NCBI GenBank assembly: GCA_964646815.1
Contig: CAZYFH010000013.1
Coordinates: forward strand, 16,465-80,464
DNA length: 64,000 nucleotides
Origin: CAZYFH01 sp964646815
Lineage (GTDB): Bacteria; Acidobacteriota; Vicinamibacteria; Vicinamibacterales; UBA8438
Direction of reading: 5' to 3'
Positions 32,380-41,586 of the stretch are shown piece after piece. Position numbers and translations under genes: made by a program. How positions within the stretch are numbered: the first letter of the stretch is position 1; each line of letters begins with the position of its first letter. Below the pieces are notes generated by a model. The model saw only the letters and a list, made by a program, of their open reading frames with translations. It searched no databases and was not told where the DNA came from.

Positions 32380-34521
32380 TCAAAACTGCACGCGCACACC
32401 GCCATTAATGATTCGCCCATCGACGGGCGCCCAGGCATCCACGGTCCAGCGCCCATCGGAGGCCTGTTCCGGACGGAGCATGGGACCCCACCGGCTTTGT
32501 CGCACGTCCGTCAGGTTTTCACCGTTGACGAAGAAGCGTAGAGGACCGACACGCCGCTCAATCAACACACCAACGATGACGTACGGCTCGCCGCTGTCTC
32601 GATAGGGGCTGTCTTCGAGGCGCTGGCGGCCCGTGTAATACACCTCGATACCGAGACGCCCATCTTCGTTCTCGACCATCGTCACGAGGCCGAGGCTGTG
32701 TCGTGGCGTGAGCTCGACGTCCTGAGTCACCCCCTCGACGTGTTCGCGTGACCGAACGTAGGTGTAGTTGGCCGTGATGGCCAACGGTGACCGCCGGACG
32801 AGCCCTAGCAGCTCAACGCCCGCATTCGTCGTCGGTGTCGTGAGGTTCCGAAGGACGTAAGCCGATCGGTCGACCTGGATCGGGTCGGCGATGCGGGATC
32901 CAAAGAAGGTGGCGGTATACGCGAACGGTCCGTGCGTGCGCGTGAGATCAATCGAGACGCCTCGCCCCCGCTCAGCGCGCAGTGGGCCGTCCACGACGAG
33001 CCGCGTCAATCCGGCGGCTTCCGTTTCGTCGGTGAGCGGGGAGGGACCAAAGAATCCACTCCCGGCAGACAGGCGGGTCGACCATTCCCCCGATCGAAAC
33101 AGTGCCGACACACGGGGACTGAGGAACCAGCCGTATTCGCTATGGTGGTCGAGACGTCCGCTCACCGACAGTGCCAACCACGGTCGGATGTCAATGTCGT
33201 CCTGGGCGAACATGCCGGGGGTCGTAAACGCGTACGCGAAACGTGGCAGATCTGTCGGGACGTAGGCGTCCTGCTCGACCGCCATGCCACCGACCCACGT
33301 GTGTGCTCCGCTCGAGCCTCGAAGGGTGAGTTCCGCAAAGCCCGTATCGTGGCGATCTCGCTCAAGGACCTCGCCAAACTGATGGTCGTGCCATTGACGC
33401 GCCAGCGTGGCGCGTGTGGTCAACACATAGCGCCTGACCGGAAGCGTTTGCCACAACACGCCGAGATCGAAACGCCGCGTCTGGATCGACTCCCGGTATG
33501 GCCTCCTCGTTTCGGGCAGGACCGCGTCGGGTAAGGTTCCGCCCGTACGGTTCTCCAGCGTCGTGCCCGTCGTCAGGAAGAACGACTGCCCCTGGCCGTC
33601 ATCCCAGAAGAGCCGCGGCCTCGCGACACCGCGTTCGTAGTGCGGCAGGTCCGCCCACCCGTCTCCATCGACGTCCGTCTGGTCCTGCCAGTGGCCACCC
33701 CCGAGGAAGGTCACGCCCCAGGAGTCGGATACGGGTGAGGACACCCACAGCACGCCGTCGGTGGCACCGCGCGTCGACTGATTGACGAGGGCCTCACGTT
33801 CAGGTTCGTCGCCAGGCCGGCGCGAGAGGAGGTTGACGACGCCACCCAGCGCGCCCGCGCCATAGAGCGCAGACGTTACACCCTTGATGACCTCGACCTG
33901 ACCGAGGTCCATTGGCGGAATTTGGAGCAGCCCGAGACCTCCAGGTTGGCTGCCAAAGAGCGGCAGCCCATCGGACAGAAAGCGCGTGTAGCGGCCCCGC
34001 ATGCCCTGAATGCGAACGGTCCCGGCACCAAGCGAGGGCGACGTGGTCTGCACGCGAAGACCACCCATTTCGTTCAGCATCATGCCGATATCGCCAGGTG
34101 TCATGAGCATCTTCTCTTCGAGTTCCTCGCGGTTCAGCACCTCGACACGCATCGGCTGGTCCTCGATGCGTCGCTCGGTACGCGTGCTGGCGACGACGGT
34201 CACCTCCTCTTCGACGGCGAGTGGCCGCACGAGCCCGATGCGGACGACGCGCTCCTGCGCTGCGACCACGTCAACGGGAACGGTGATCGGCATGAAGCCC
34301 TCGTGGACGACAGTCACCTGAATGGTGCCCGCCGGCGTAGTAATGATCACAACGCCTTGCTCATCGGTCAGCTCCGTTCTCCCGATCACGACGATTTCTG
34401 CGGCCGCGACCGGAGCGCCACCGGTGTGAACCTCTACGCGCACTCGTCCCGCTTGCTCCTGACCGCTGACGCGACAGACCAGACCAAGCGTCAGCACTGC
34501 CGCAATGGCTAGGTTTCTCAC
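32380..34521 (-). CDS. TonB-dependent outer-membrane receptor
   Basis: The 713-residue product has a signal peptide (ending near 'CRVSGQE'), a carboxypeptidase-like beta-sandwich ('GRVRVEVHTGGAPVAAAEIV', 'DEQGVVIITTPAG'), and a plug domain ('VASTRTERRIEDQPMRVEVL', 'IGMMLNEMGGLRVQTTS', 'VEVIKGVTSALYGAGALGGV', 'VNLLSRRPG'). A beta-barrel follows, ending with the outer-membrane signature aromatic residue ('VRVQF'). It should import a siderophore, cobalamin, sugar or similar ligand using TonB energy. Nothing adjacent gives the ligand. Its length is normal for the family. Confidence 0.9.
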   Translation of the reverse strand: MRNLAIAAVLTLGLVCRVSGQEQAGRVRVEVHTGGAPVAAAEIVVIGRTELTDEQGVVIITTPAGTIQVTVVHEGFMPITVPVDVVAAQERVVRIGLVRPLAVEEEVTVVASTRTERRIEDQPMRVEVLNREELEEKMLMTPGDIGMMLNEMGGLRVQTTSPSLGAGTVRIQGMRGRYTRFLSDGLPLFGSQPGGLGLLQIPPMDLGQVEVIKGVTSALYGAGALGGVVNLLSRRPGDEPEREALVNQSTRGATDGVLWVSSPVSDSWGVTFLGGGHWQDQTDVDGDGWADLPHYERGVARPRLFWDDGQGQSFFLTTGTTLENRTGGTLPDAVLPETRRPYRESIQTRRFDLGVLWQTLPVRRYVLTTRATLARQWHDHQFGEVLERDRHDTGFAELTLRGSSGAHTWVGGMAVEQDAYVPTDLPRFAYAFTTPGMFAQDDIDIRPWLALSVSGRLDHHSEYGWFLSPRVSALFRSGEWSTRLSAGSGFFGPSPLTDETEAAGLTRLVVDGPLRAERGRGVSIDLTRTHGPFAYTATFFGSRIADPIQVDRSAYVLRNLTTPTTNAGVELLGLVRRSPLAITANYTYVRSREHVEGVTQDVELTPRHSLGLVTMVENEDGRLGIEVYYTGRQRLEDSPYRDSGEPYVIVGVLIERRVGPLRFFVNGENLTDVRQSRWGPMLRPEQASDGRWTVDAWAPVDGRIINGGVRVQF

Positions 34522-34567
34522 GACCCGACGACAGCGGAGCCCATAACGATGGGGGATCGAAGCGCGA

Positions 34568-36552
34568 TCACCGCTGAGAGTCCTGTCGGCGGCTCATCAC
34601 CGGCATGGCACGCCGCTGCAGCACCTCTTGCACGGCGCGATGCTCCTCCAGGATTGCCGCATCGGTATGCGGGCTGGCGGCCGCATCCGAATTGGCGATC
34701 GCGATCGACCCGAACGGTTGACGCGCCCTCACGCACGGCCGGTCGTCAGTCGCCGTGAATGCCCATGCCATCGGGTCGTACAGCGTGTTGTAGGTGTATG
34801 CATGGCCGTGCGGCAAGCGGTTCACTCTGATCGCGAGGATATCGCGGGCCGCATCGAAGCCCCCTCCGCCGAGCACGCAGTTGAGCTGGTCACGAATCTT
34901 GCGCTCGAACGTCTCGAACGTAGTTGAGAGGAGGTCCGCCCGGCCGACGCGATATTGCTCTTTCCGCGTCTTACCGATCGCGACCGGGTAGCGCGTCATG
35001 CTCAACACAATAGGCTCACTCGGCGTCTCGGCATGACGGAGCTCGCCAAGGCTCACCGCCTCGCTCAGTCTGACGCTCGCGTGATACATCGTCGGCGTGC
35101 TCACGCGGCTTACCTCGCGCTTCTCGAACGCCATCCAGTTCCGGACCGCCACGCTTGTGTAGACGAGAGGTGCCTTGACGCAGAACGCGAGCGCTGCCTT
35201 CTGCTCGGCAGGGAGCTCCGGCACGAGATACGGAATGATCGTGTTCCAGCAGGCCATCACCACGTACCGGCCGCGCACGTGATGGGTCCGTTTGCCACGC
35301 ACGTAGCTCACCTCGACCTCGGCGTTGGGACCCGCTCCCGTGTGTCGAACCCGCACCACCGTGCTGTTAAGGCGAATGCGCGCCGCCTGGGCCAGTCGAT
35401 CGAGCGCAGCGTAATCGACGCGCGCGAGCCCGACGTCTTCCTGCGTCGACCCTGGCACGGCGTCCGGAACGAGCCACCGCACCATCAGCCTCGCGACCGT
35501 CGCGTTGCCGTCGGGAAAATGGGCGGCTCCGCGGCCCGGTCGCTGCCGTCCGTGCTGACCCCCCGGCAGGTCGGCGAGCACCCCTCGGGTGTCGGTTCCA
35601 GGTGAATGCCGACGAACCCGGGCTGCCCCATCTCCCACGCGAGCAGGGCAGGGAGTGTGTCGATGCCCGTGACGAAGCGCCCGGCGCCGGTCCGCTGCAG
35701 GAACCAGAGCACCTGGGGATCCACGTTGACAACACCAGTCAAGAAGTCGGCGTAGCTCGTCTTCGCGAGCCGTTCCTTCTTCTCGGCTGATGACAGCCCC
35801 AGGAGGTAGCCTGGGTGGTCAGACCCGTAGAGCCTCAGCAAGTCCCGCTGCGCGGTGCCGGAGAGCCGCGTCTTGGCCGCGAACTCGGCGCTGAATGGGT
35901 CGCCTGCGCCGTTCCTCACGAGGCGGTCGGCACCCCATGTCTCCCGGTCGACAAAGTACGCGTCGCCGAGCCCCATGCGACGATACGTTGACCGGCGGTC
36001 GGCGTTGTCCGACTGGAACCGGTCAAGGTCGATGCCGATGTCCGCGAAGAGCCAGAGGGCGGGTAGGTTGTAGCGATCGGGCGATTCAATGTTCAGCGTC
36101 CCACCGTTGAGCGCCAGCGTCCGGCCGTGGTAGTGGAACTCTTTCCGCTTGGCGTGACCACCGAAGTCGTCGTGGTTATCGAGCACCAGAACGCGCGCGT
36201 CGGGACCAAAGTGCTGGAGAAAGAAATGCGCCGAGGCCAGACCGCTGATTCCACCGCCGACCACGACGAGGTCGTAGCTTTCGCCGGTGTCCATGGCACC
36301 GGAGAAATCCCACCCACGCTGGTCGCGCATCCGGTGCGCCACTTCGAACGAGCCGTCGTGGCTCCCACGCATGCCGGTCAAGCCGGGCGGGTAGTAGCCG
36401 CTCGCCTGCTCCGGCGCGAACGCTTGCGGGCGCTTGAGGGCCTGAACCCAACGCGGCATGACAAGCGCGCCTCCCACGGGAGCCGCAACACCCTGAATGA
36501 AGTCGCGCCTGGTGATGCGTCGGTGTAAACCGAGCTCTGTATCGCTCGCCAT
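34568..36552 (-). pseudogene. Tat-exported FAD-dependent oxidoreductase, frameshifted
   Basis: The N-terminal frame (355 codons) begins with a Tat leader ('RRDFIQGVAAPVGGALVMP') and an FAD motif 'LVVVGGGISGLASAHFFLQH', followed by 'NHDDFGGHAKRKEF'. The second frame (from about 35560 down to 34568) continues 'HFPDGNATVARLMVRWLVP' and 'STVVRVRHTGAGPNAEVEV', typical of the same family's substrate and FAD domains. The two overlap at a run of six C's at 35559-35564; one base gained or lost there would restore a single protein of about 660 residues. It is either a real frameshift or an assembly error in a homopolymer. Confidence 0.75.
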
Positions 36553-36564
36553 CCCTGGGCCTGA

Positions 36565-37608
36565 TCAGGAGTCGGGACGTCGCGCTGCCGACGTCGTGAC
36601 CGCGGGCGTGGATACGACTGGCGCCGCTATGAGTTGCTCAGCCACGAGCTCGAAGGAGCGCAGCCGGGCGGCGTGGTCGTAGATGTGACCGGTGAGGATC
36701 ACCTCATCGACAGCGGTACGTCGGACGAACTCCTCGACCTCGAGCCGCACCATTTCCGGTGTGCCAACCGCCGAGCACGACTGCGCCTGGTCGAGCAGGT
36801 GACGGTCCGCGGGAGCCAACTGCTCGTCGAACCCCTCGACCGGCGGTGGCAGCGGCGCCGGCAGGCCACGGCGAAGGTCTAGCAGCGATTGCTGGGCCGA
36901 GGTCTGCAGCAGACGCGCCTCGGTTTCCGTGTCGGCCACGAACACGTTGAAGCCAGCCATCGCATACGGCTCGGACAGCTGCTCGGATGGCTCGAAGCGG
37001 TCGCGATAGATGTCGAGCGCCTGCCCGAGCGCGGCCGGCGCGAAGTGCGAAGCGAACCCGTAGGGCAGCCCGAGCGCGGCGGCCAGCTGCGCGCCGAACA
37101 GGCTCGACCCCAGAATCCATATCGGCACGTCGAGCCCCGCCCCGGGCACGGCCCGCACGCGCTGTCCGGGCTGGGGGGTCTCGAAATAGTGCTGTAGTTC
37201 CACCACGTCACGTGGAAACGCCGTGACATCACCATCGAGATTTCGCCTCAGCGCCTGCGCTGTCCGCGGGTCTGTGCCCGGCGCCCGTCCCAGGCCGAGA
37301 TCGATCCGACCGGGATACAGCGACGCAAGCGTCCCGAACTGCTCGGCGATGACGAGCGGCGCATGGTTCGGTAGCATGATGCCCCCGGCGCCCACCCGGA
37401 TGGTCGAAGTCGCTGCGGCGATCTGTGCAATGACGATCGACGTCGCGGCACTGGCGATGCCCGGCATGTTGTGGTGTTCGGCCACCCAGTAACGCCGATA
37501 CCCCCACCTCTCGGCATGCCGGGCCAGATCGACGCTGTGGCGGAGCGCCACCGCGGCGTCCCCACCCTCCGGGATCGGAGTGAGGTCGAGAATCGAGAAG
37601 ACCGCCAT
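36565..37608 (-). CDS. LLM-class (luciferase-like) flavin-dependent monooxygenase
   Basis: The 347-residue protein has the luciferase-like fold: 'RHSVDLARHAERWGYRRYWV', 'AEHHNMPGIASAATSIVIAQ', 'RVGAGGIMLPNHAPLVIAEQ', 'LASLYPGRIDLGLGRAPG', and the C-terminal 'GTPEMVRLEVEEFV' segment. This pattern fits the FMN-using MsnO8/YhbW subgroup rather than the F420-dependent one, but that is by recollection. Its start (37608) lies upstream of the receiver-domain remnant on the other strand, and the stop is 13 bases before the frameshifted flavoprotein gene on the same strand. Confidence 0.82.
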   Translation of the reverse strand: MAVFSILDLTPIPEGGDAAVALRHSVDLARHAERWGYRRYWVAEHHNMPGIASAATSIVIAQIAAATSTIRVGAGGIMLPNHAPLVIAEQFGTLASLYPGRIDLGLGRAPGTDPRTAQALRRNLDGDVTAFPRDVVELQHYFETPQPGQRVRAVPGAGLDVPIWILGSSLFGAQLAAALGLPYGFASHFAPAALGQALDIYRDRFEPSEQLSEPYAMAGFNVFVADTETEARLLQTSAQQSLLDLRRGLPAPLPPPVEGFDEQLAPADRHLLDQAQSCSAVGTPEMVRLEVEEFVRRTAVDEVILTGHIYDHAARLRSFELVAEQLIAAPVVSTPAVTTSAARRPDS

Positions 37609-37669
37609 GCGTCTGTCCGAGTCTTCTACAAACTAGCATGCTTCCCATCGCCCCCCCTGGACGCCGGGC

Positions 37670-37923
37670 GCACACGTCTCGGCGCGGTGATTCTCGACGT
37701 CAGGCTGCCCGGGAGCAGGTCCGGCCTCCAGATGCTGGAGCATCTCAGAGGACACTCCGAGTTCACGACCATTCCAGCCATCCAGTCGACGGGCGGCGCC
37801 CTCACGGATGACGAGCAGCTGATGTTCACCCGCCATCGTGCGCACCTGTTCTACAAGCCCGAGGGTCTCGATTCGATCGTGGCGTTCCTCACGAAGCTGG
37901 CCGGCCATGACCAGCCACACTGA
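37670..37923 (+). pseudogene. Response-regulator receiver domain, C-terminal fragment
   Basis: The reading frame encodes 'AVILDVRLPGSRSGLQMLEH' (the phosphorylated Asp in 'LDVRLPG'), 'FTTIPAIQSTGGALTDDEQL' and 'LFYKPEGLDSIVAFL', matching the middle and end of a receiver domain. The first strand and the acidic pair are missing; no start codon with a ribosome-binding site precedes it. It is a fragment of a two-component regulator. Confidence 0.6.
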
Positions 37924-38039
37924 CGACCGGCTTGTCCCCTGCTACTTGTAGCGGCGCGCCGTCATCGAATTGATCCGCGAAGAGCGGTGGGCGGACGACC
38001 GACGTGTCGTCGCCGAACCCGCCCAGCGCCTCGTCGACG

Positions 38040-39101
38040 TCAGGTGAACTGCGTGAGGGAGACGTTCACCGTGCGTGCTCGGGTTGCCGCCGCACGCCAC
38101 TGGATGAGGATGGGGCTCTGGTAGTTGCCCTCGACGATCGCCGCTCGGCCGGTGGGATTCTCGTCCGAGACCAAGAGGTCGATGGCGCGTTTCACACCGA
38201 AGACGCGATCGGCCGGCACCGCCAGGGCCCGGGCAACCCACTGCTCGATACGCGACGTGGGAAGTCCCAGGACGTCCACGAGCTGATTGAGCGCCTGCAC
38301 CAGATCGTATCGGGCGTATGCACGCGCCTTCTGGGGCACGGCGAGCGGATCGTTCCAGACATGGCGCGCCTTCTCTGCCGCGAACCGAAACGGCTCACGA
38401 AGCACGGCTGTCAGGTCGTGGCGCATCAAGAGCGTTTCATACTCGTTGACCGTCAGGCACGCGTGCCGCTCGCCCGGTGCCAGCTCCAGCTTCACGCGTC
38501 CTTTCCCGGCCGCGTGCCGAGCGATGAAGTCTCCGAGCTGGTCCTGCAGACCGTATCGCGGATCCTTGAGGCTCACCGCTTCGATGGGGTGCGCGGACAC
38601 CGGGACCTGGAGGCTGGTGCGCGCCACCTCGACTTCGTCGTCGTAGCCCACCAGTACCGTCGTGCGACGTCTTGGCGTGCCGCCGCACACGCCGTCGAGA
38701 TCGACGAAGTAGACGGGAGCGGACTTCGCTCCATACGAGACACAGGCTCGCAACCGGCCGAGGATGAACCTGAGATGCGAATCACCGTTCAGCGGCTCGC
38801 AAAGACGCTGGTCGGCCGTCAGTTCCGTGCGCTCACCGAGCCGGTCGTGGCGATAGCCGCCGCGCTCCGGGAAGAGCGCGCGGTACACGTCGAGATAGGA
38901 GGTAATTCCGCGCGGTCCGCCGGCGAGCCGTGTCTGGAGGCTTTGCGGTAGGTATCCCGCGGTCGTGTGCAGTGAGCTGTACAGGCAGCGCGAGTAGCGG
39001 TCGAGCTCGTAACCGAAGGCGGCCGCGGCGCGGCCACGGACGTCGGTGAGGGCAAGCCGCTCCCTGGGCGTGACGTCGAGCGCGAACTGAAGCGGCGCCA
39101 T
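38040..39101 (-). CDS. YjbQ (UPF0047)-like domain fused to an unknown domain
   Basis: The first 170 residues look like YjbQ: 'RERLALTDVRGRAAAAFG', 'LYSSLHTTAGYLPQSLQTRL' with the conserved HTTA, 'GDSHLRFILGRLRACVSYG' with the conserved His, and 'VYFVDLDGVCGGTPRRR'. Members have weak thiamin-phosphate synthase activity. Residues 175-353 ('RYGLQDQLGDFIARHAAGKG', 'ERHACLTVNEYETLLMRHDL', 'ALNQLVDVLGLPTSRIEQWV') form an extra domain I do not recognise. The 353-residue length is about 2.5 times the usual 140. Few obvious start alternatives; the ATG at 39101 has only a weak site. Function unknown. Confidence 0.6.
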   Translation of the reverse strand: MAPLQFALDVTPRERLALTDVRGRAAAAFGYELDRYSRCLYSSLHTTAGYLPQSLQTRLAGGPRGITSYLDVYRALFPERGGYRHDRLGERTELTADQRLCEPLNGDSHLRFILGRLRACVSYGAKSAPVYFVDLDGVCGGTPRRRTTVLVGYDDEVEVARTSLQVPVSAHPIEAVSLKDPRYGLQDQLGDFIARHAAGKGRVKLELAPGERHACLTVNEYETLLMRHDLTAVLREPFRFAAEKARHVWNDPLAVPQKARAYARYDLVQALNQLVDVLGLPTSRIEQWVARALAVPADRVFGVKRAIDLLVSDENPTGRAAIVEGNYQSPILIQWRAAATRARTVNVSLTQFT

Positions 39102-39191
39102 CTCAAATGCGCGGTCGGCCGACGGGCCCGCAGCGCAAGCCTTGCGGGGACTGATTAGCGTATCACGCCGCCGCCGGCAACCGTGGCGGCG

Positions 39192-39308
39192 ATGAAAAGC
39201 TCCCGTGCGCCGCCGAATCAGGGATACGGCGCCTTGCGGCCGCTCGTCCAGTTCCTTGTGCCGGCCGCGGTGGCGCTGGTGCTCCTGGGCAGATTGGGGA
39301 TCCTGTGA
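39192..39308 (+). CDS. Possible 38-residue small membrane protein
   Basis: In the 229-base gap between two minus-strand genes an ATG frame encodes 38 residues with a basic start, a C-terminal hydrophobic helix ('FLVPAAVALVLLGRLGIL') and a TGA stop. The ribosome-binding site is weak. It resembles many small membrane proteins but could be chance in GC-rich DNA. The rest of the gap holds only a hairpin-like CCCGCA...TGCGGG at about 39127-39149. Confidence 0.25.
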   Translation: MKSSRAPPNQGYGALRPLVQFLVPAAVALVLLGRLGIL

Positions 39309-39330
39309 GGAGACCCTTTGCCACAGACTA

Positions 39331-40254
39331 CTAGCGTCCGTCGAAGATATACTGCACGGTCGTTTGGAGGCTGGCTTCCGGCGCCTGAAAGTCGTTGTAC
39401 TGGCTCGGGACGGAGTATGCGCTCACGACGCTTTCGACCGAGCGACCAGACGCCTTCCCCTCCTGGGCCTTCATGACGACGTCGTTGTAGAAGCCACTGA
39501 AGTCGACGAAGTCGCTCCAGGTCACCGGCACAGGATTGTGCCCCGGAATCACGGTGTCGATGTTGGGAATGCCGGCAACCGCCTTCTTCAGCGTCTCGCC
39601 GAACTCGGTCGCGCTGCCGTTGCCGTTCTGCACATCGATGAACGGGATCCCCTTGCGCTGAAACATGTCGCCCGTATGCAGCGTCCGCGCGGCACGAAAT
39701 ACGACAAATGTGTCACCGTCGGTGTGACCGCGGCCGAAGTGGTAGAGGTCGATCTGGTCGGCGCCACTGAAGAGCGACATCCTGTCGGCGTACGTTGTCT
39801 TCGGCAGGTACTTCGCGTTCTCACCCTTAAAGGCATCGCAGTTGGTCACTGACTCGCAGCTCGCGCGAGCCATCTGGGCCCGTGTGTTCTCATGCACCAC
39901 GAAGTTGACCGTGTCGGGGAACTCGATGTTTCCGCCGCTATGGTCGAAGTGCGTGTGTGTGTTGATGATCGTCGTAACCGGCTTGTCCGTGATCCCGCGT
40001 ACCTCGGCGATGATGTCCTGCCCGTAACCGTTGATCTTGGTATCGACGAGCGCGACGCCGTCATTGGTCACGAAGATCGCCGTGTTGCCGCCGCCACCCA
40101 TGCCCTGCACCGAGGGGGCGTTGCCCAGCATGTAGAGGTTGTCGGCGACCTCTTGCAGCGCGAGACTGGCGCGGTCCTGCCGCGCCGCGTGGCTCGTTAC
40201 GGTCAGGATGACGCCGACGAGCGTCAGGACTCCCAGGCAAAAGGCGCGTTTCAT
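39331..40254 (-). CDS. Secreted MBL-fold metallo-hydrolase
   Basis: The 307-residue protein has a signal peptide ending near 'SHAARQD' and the metallo-beta-lactamase fold: 'GNTAIFVTNDGVALVDTK', the zinc motif HxHxDH at residues 100-105 ('IINTHTHFDHSGGN'), 'FGRGHTDGDTFVVF', 'TLHTGDMFQ' and 'VIPGHNPVP'. These residues bind two metal ions. It resembles glyoxalase-II or lactonase-type members rather than classical beta-lactamases; the substrate is unknown. It is a single gene; upstream on the same strand lies the phosphotriesterase-like gene (103-base gap). Confidence 0.85.
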   Translation of the reverse strand: MKRAFCLGVLTLVGVILTVTSHAARQDRASLALQEVADNLYMLGNAPSVQGMGGGGNTAIFVTNDGVALVDTKINGYGQDIIAEVRGITDKPVTTIINTHTHFDHSGGNIEFPDTVNFVVHENTRAQMARASCESVTNCDAFKGENAKYLPKTTYADRMSLFSGADQIDLYHFGRGHTDGDTFVVFRAARTLHTGDMFQRKGIPFIDVQNGNGSATEFGETLKKAVAGIPNIDTVIPGHNPVPVTWSDFVDFSGFYNDVVMKAQEGKASGRSVESVVSAYSVPSQYNDFQAPEASLQTTVQYIFDGR

Positions 40255-40357
40255 CGTCGATCTCTCCTAGCTACAGCGTGGTCCGACTATACCGGCTGAG
40301 TGGCGCCGGCACCAACGGCTGACAAGTCTCACTCCCGGCGCGCCCGGGGACAACCCG

Positions 40358-41482
40358 CTACGCGTTCTTGGGTACGAATGCGAGAAACCGTCGCGGGTTA
40401 TCGACGAGGATCTTCTGGATCGTCTCCTCGGGCACGCCGGCGTACCGGAGTTTCGGCGCGAAAATCGTAACCACGGAGGAGTATCCCGCGCCCCCGTTTG
40501 CCTTGAGTTCCTGCTCGGCTGCGAAATCGGCGGACAGGAGCACGTGGTCTTCGAGTCCCGCGTCGATGACCGATGTGATCATCGCCACCTTTTCCGCGTC
40601 GCCCTGCGTGATCTGGTGGCCAACCGTATCGAACCCGAGGAAGGCGCCGCGTCTCGCGAGCGCCTTGTGAGTCTCCGCCGTCGGGTCGTCGGTGATGTCG
40701 GCGAGGTGTCCGATACAGACGAGCCGCGGATCGACCCCCATTGATTCGATGACGTCGAGCTGCTCGACGGCGCACGACGCGCACCCCTGGTGCGGTGTGT
40801 GGGTGAAGAGCGGCAGCCCGGTCTGTAGATGCACCTGACACGCTGCACGCAGCACTTTGCGTTCATCGGGATGCATCTCCAACGACGACCCGATCTCGCC
40901 GATGGCGCCCCACCGCTCCGCCTCGGAGTCACGGAGAAAGTCCTCGGCCACCTCGTCTTCAGATTTCTCCGCGATGTCCGGCGGGTATCGTGGCTGCGTC
41001 CAGAGGCCACTGGCCACGACGATGTGCATGTCAGTCCGTCCGGCGAGGGTTCGCAGCCGATCGAAGCTCTGGCCGAGATCCCTGGTACCACCGCTGACGA
41101 TGCAGCTCACGCCCTCCTGGGCGGTCGCGTTCACCTCGTCGGCCATCAGGTCGAGGTCGGTCGTGAAAGACCCCAGCGGATTGTCTGACGGGGGAACCCA
41201 CGCCGGCACCGGATCGGACAACGACAGATGCTCGTGAAACAGCGTCGCGCCGTGTCCCAGCCCCTCAGGGTCGACGTCGCTCAGCACCGTGCGAACGATC
41301 GCGCCGTCGGGGAACGTCACTGGACCGCGGCTCTGATCCTCAAGTGGCGCCTCCGTGATCGGAGCCGCTGCGCGCTCGGGAGCACCGCATCGAGCCGCGA
41401 GGATCCCGACCCCGGCGCCGCCGAGAAGCCGTAGTGCGCCGCGACGCGTGACCGGAATCGTACGAGGCTGCTTCGAGGGCAT
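40358..41482 (-). CDS. Phosphotriesterase-family lipoprotein (PHP-like)
   Basis: The 374-residue protein has a Tat-type start ('TRRGALRLLGGAGVGILAAR') with a lipobox Cys at residue 32. The amidohydrolase barrel has the metal-binding HxH at 83-85 ('LFHEHLS'), 'AIGEIGSS' where a Glu takes the place of the usual carboxylated Lys as in E. coli PHP, 'LFTHTPHQG' and 'VCIGHLAD' supplying two His, and 'LLSADFA' with the last Asp. Such enzymes hydrolyse organophosphates, lactones or unknown esters. GGAAGGAG lies six bases before the ATG at 41482; a start nine codons upstream is less likely. Confidence 0.85.
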   Translation of the reverse strand: MPSKQPRTIPVTRRGALRLLGGAGVGILAARCGAPERAAAPITEAPLEDQSRGPVTFPDGAIVRTVLSDVDPEGLGHGATLFHEHLSLSDPVPAWVPPSDNPLGSFTTDLDLMADEVNATAQEGVSCIVSGGTRDLGQSFDRLRTLAGRTDMHIVVASGLWTQPRYPPDIAEKSEDEVAEDFLRDSEAERWGAIGEIGSSLEMHPDERKVLRAACQVHLQTGLPLFTHTPHQGCASCAVEQLDVIESMGVDPRLVCIGHLADITDDPTAETHKALARRGAFLGFDTVGHQITQGDAEKVAMITSVIDAGLEDHVLLSADFAAEQELKANGGAGYSSVVTIFAPKLRYAGVPEETIQKILVDNPRRFLAFVPKNA

Positions 41483-41586
41483 CGTCGTTCTCCTTCCTAC
41501 CTCCGCCAAGTCTAGGAGCTTACCAGCCCCGAGTGACCCCTGTCGCTTCTTGCCACTAGACCAAGTGTCGGCTAGCGTGGTGGGCC

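Noticed and set aside
36565..37608. F420-dependent monooxygenase to use the FO/F420 pathway
   Set aside because: The sequence fits the FMN-dependent MsnO8/YhbW-like subgroup; an F420 link is not supported.
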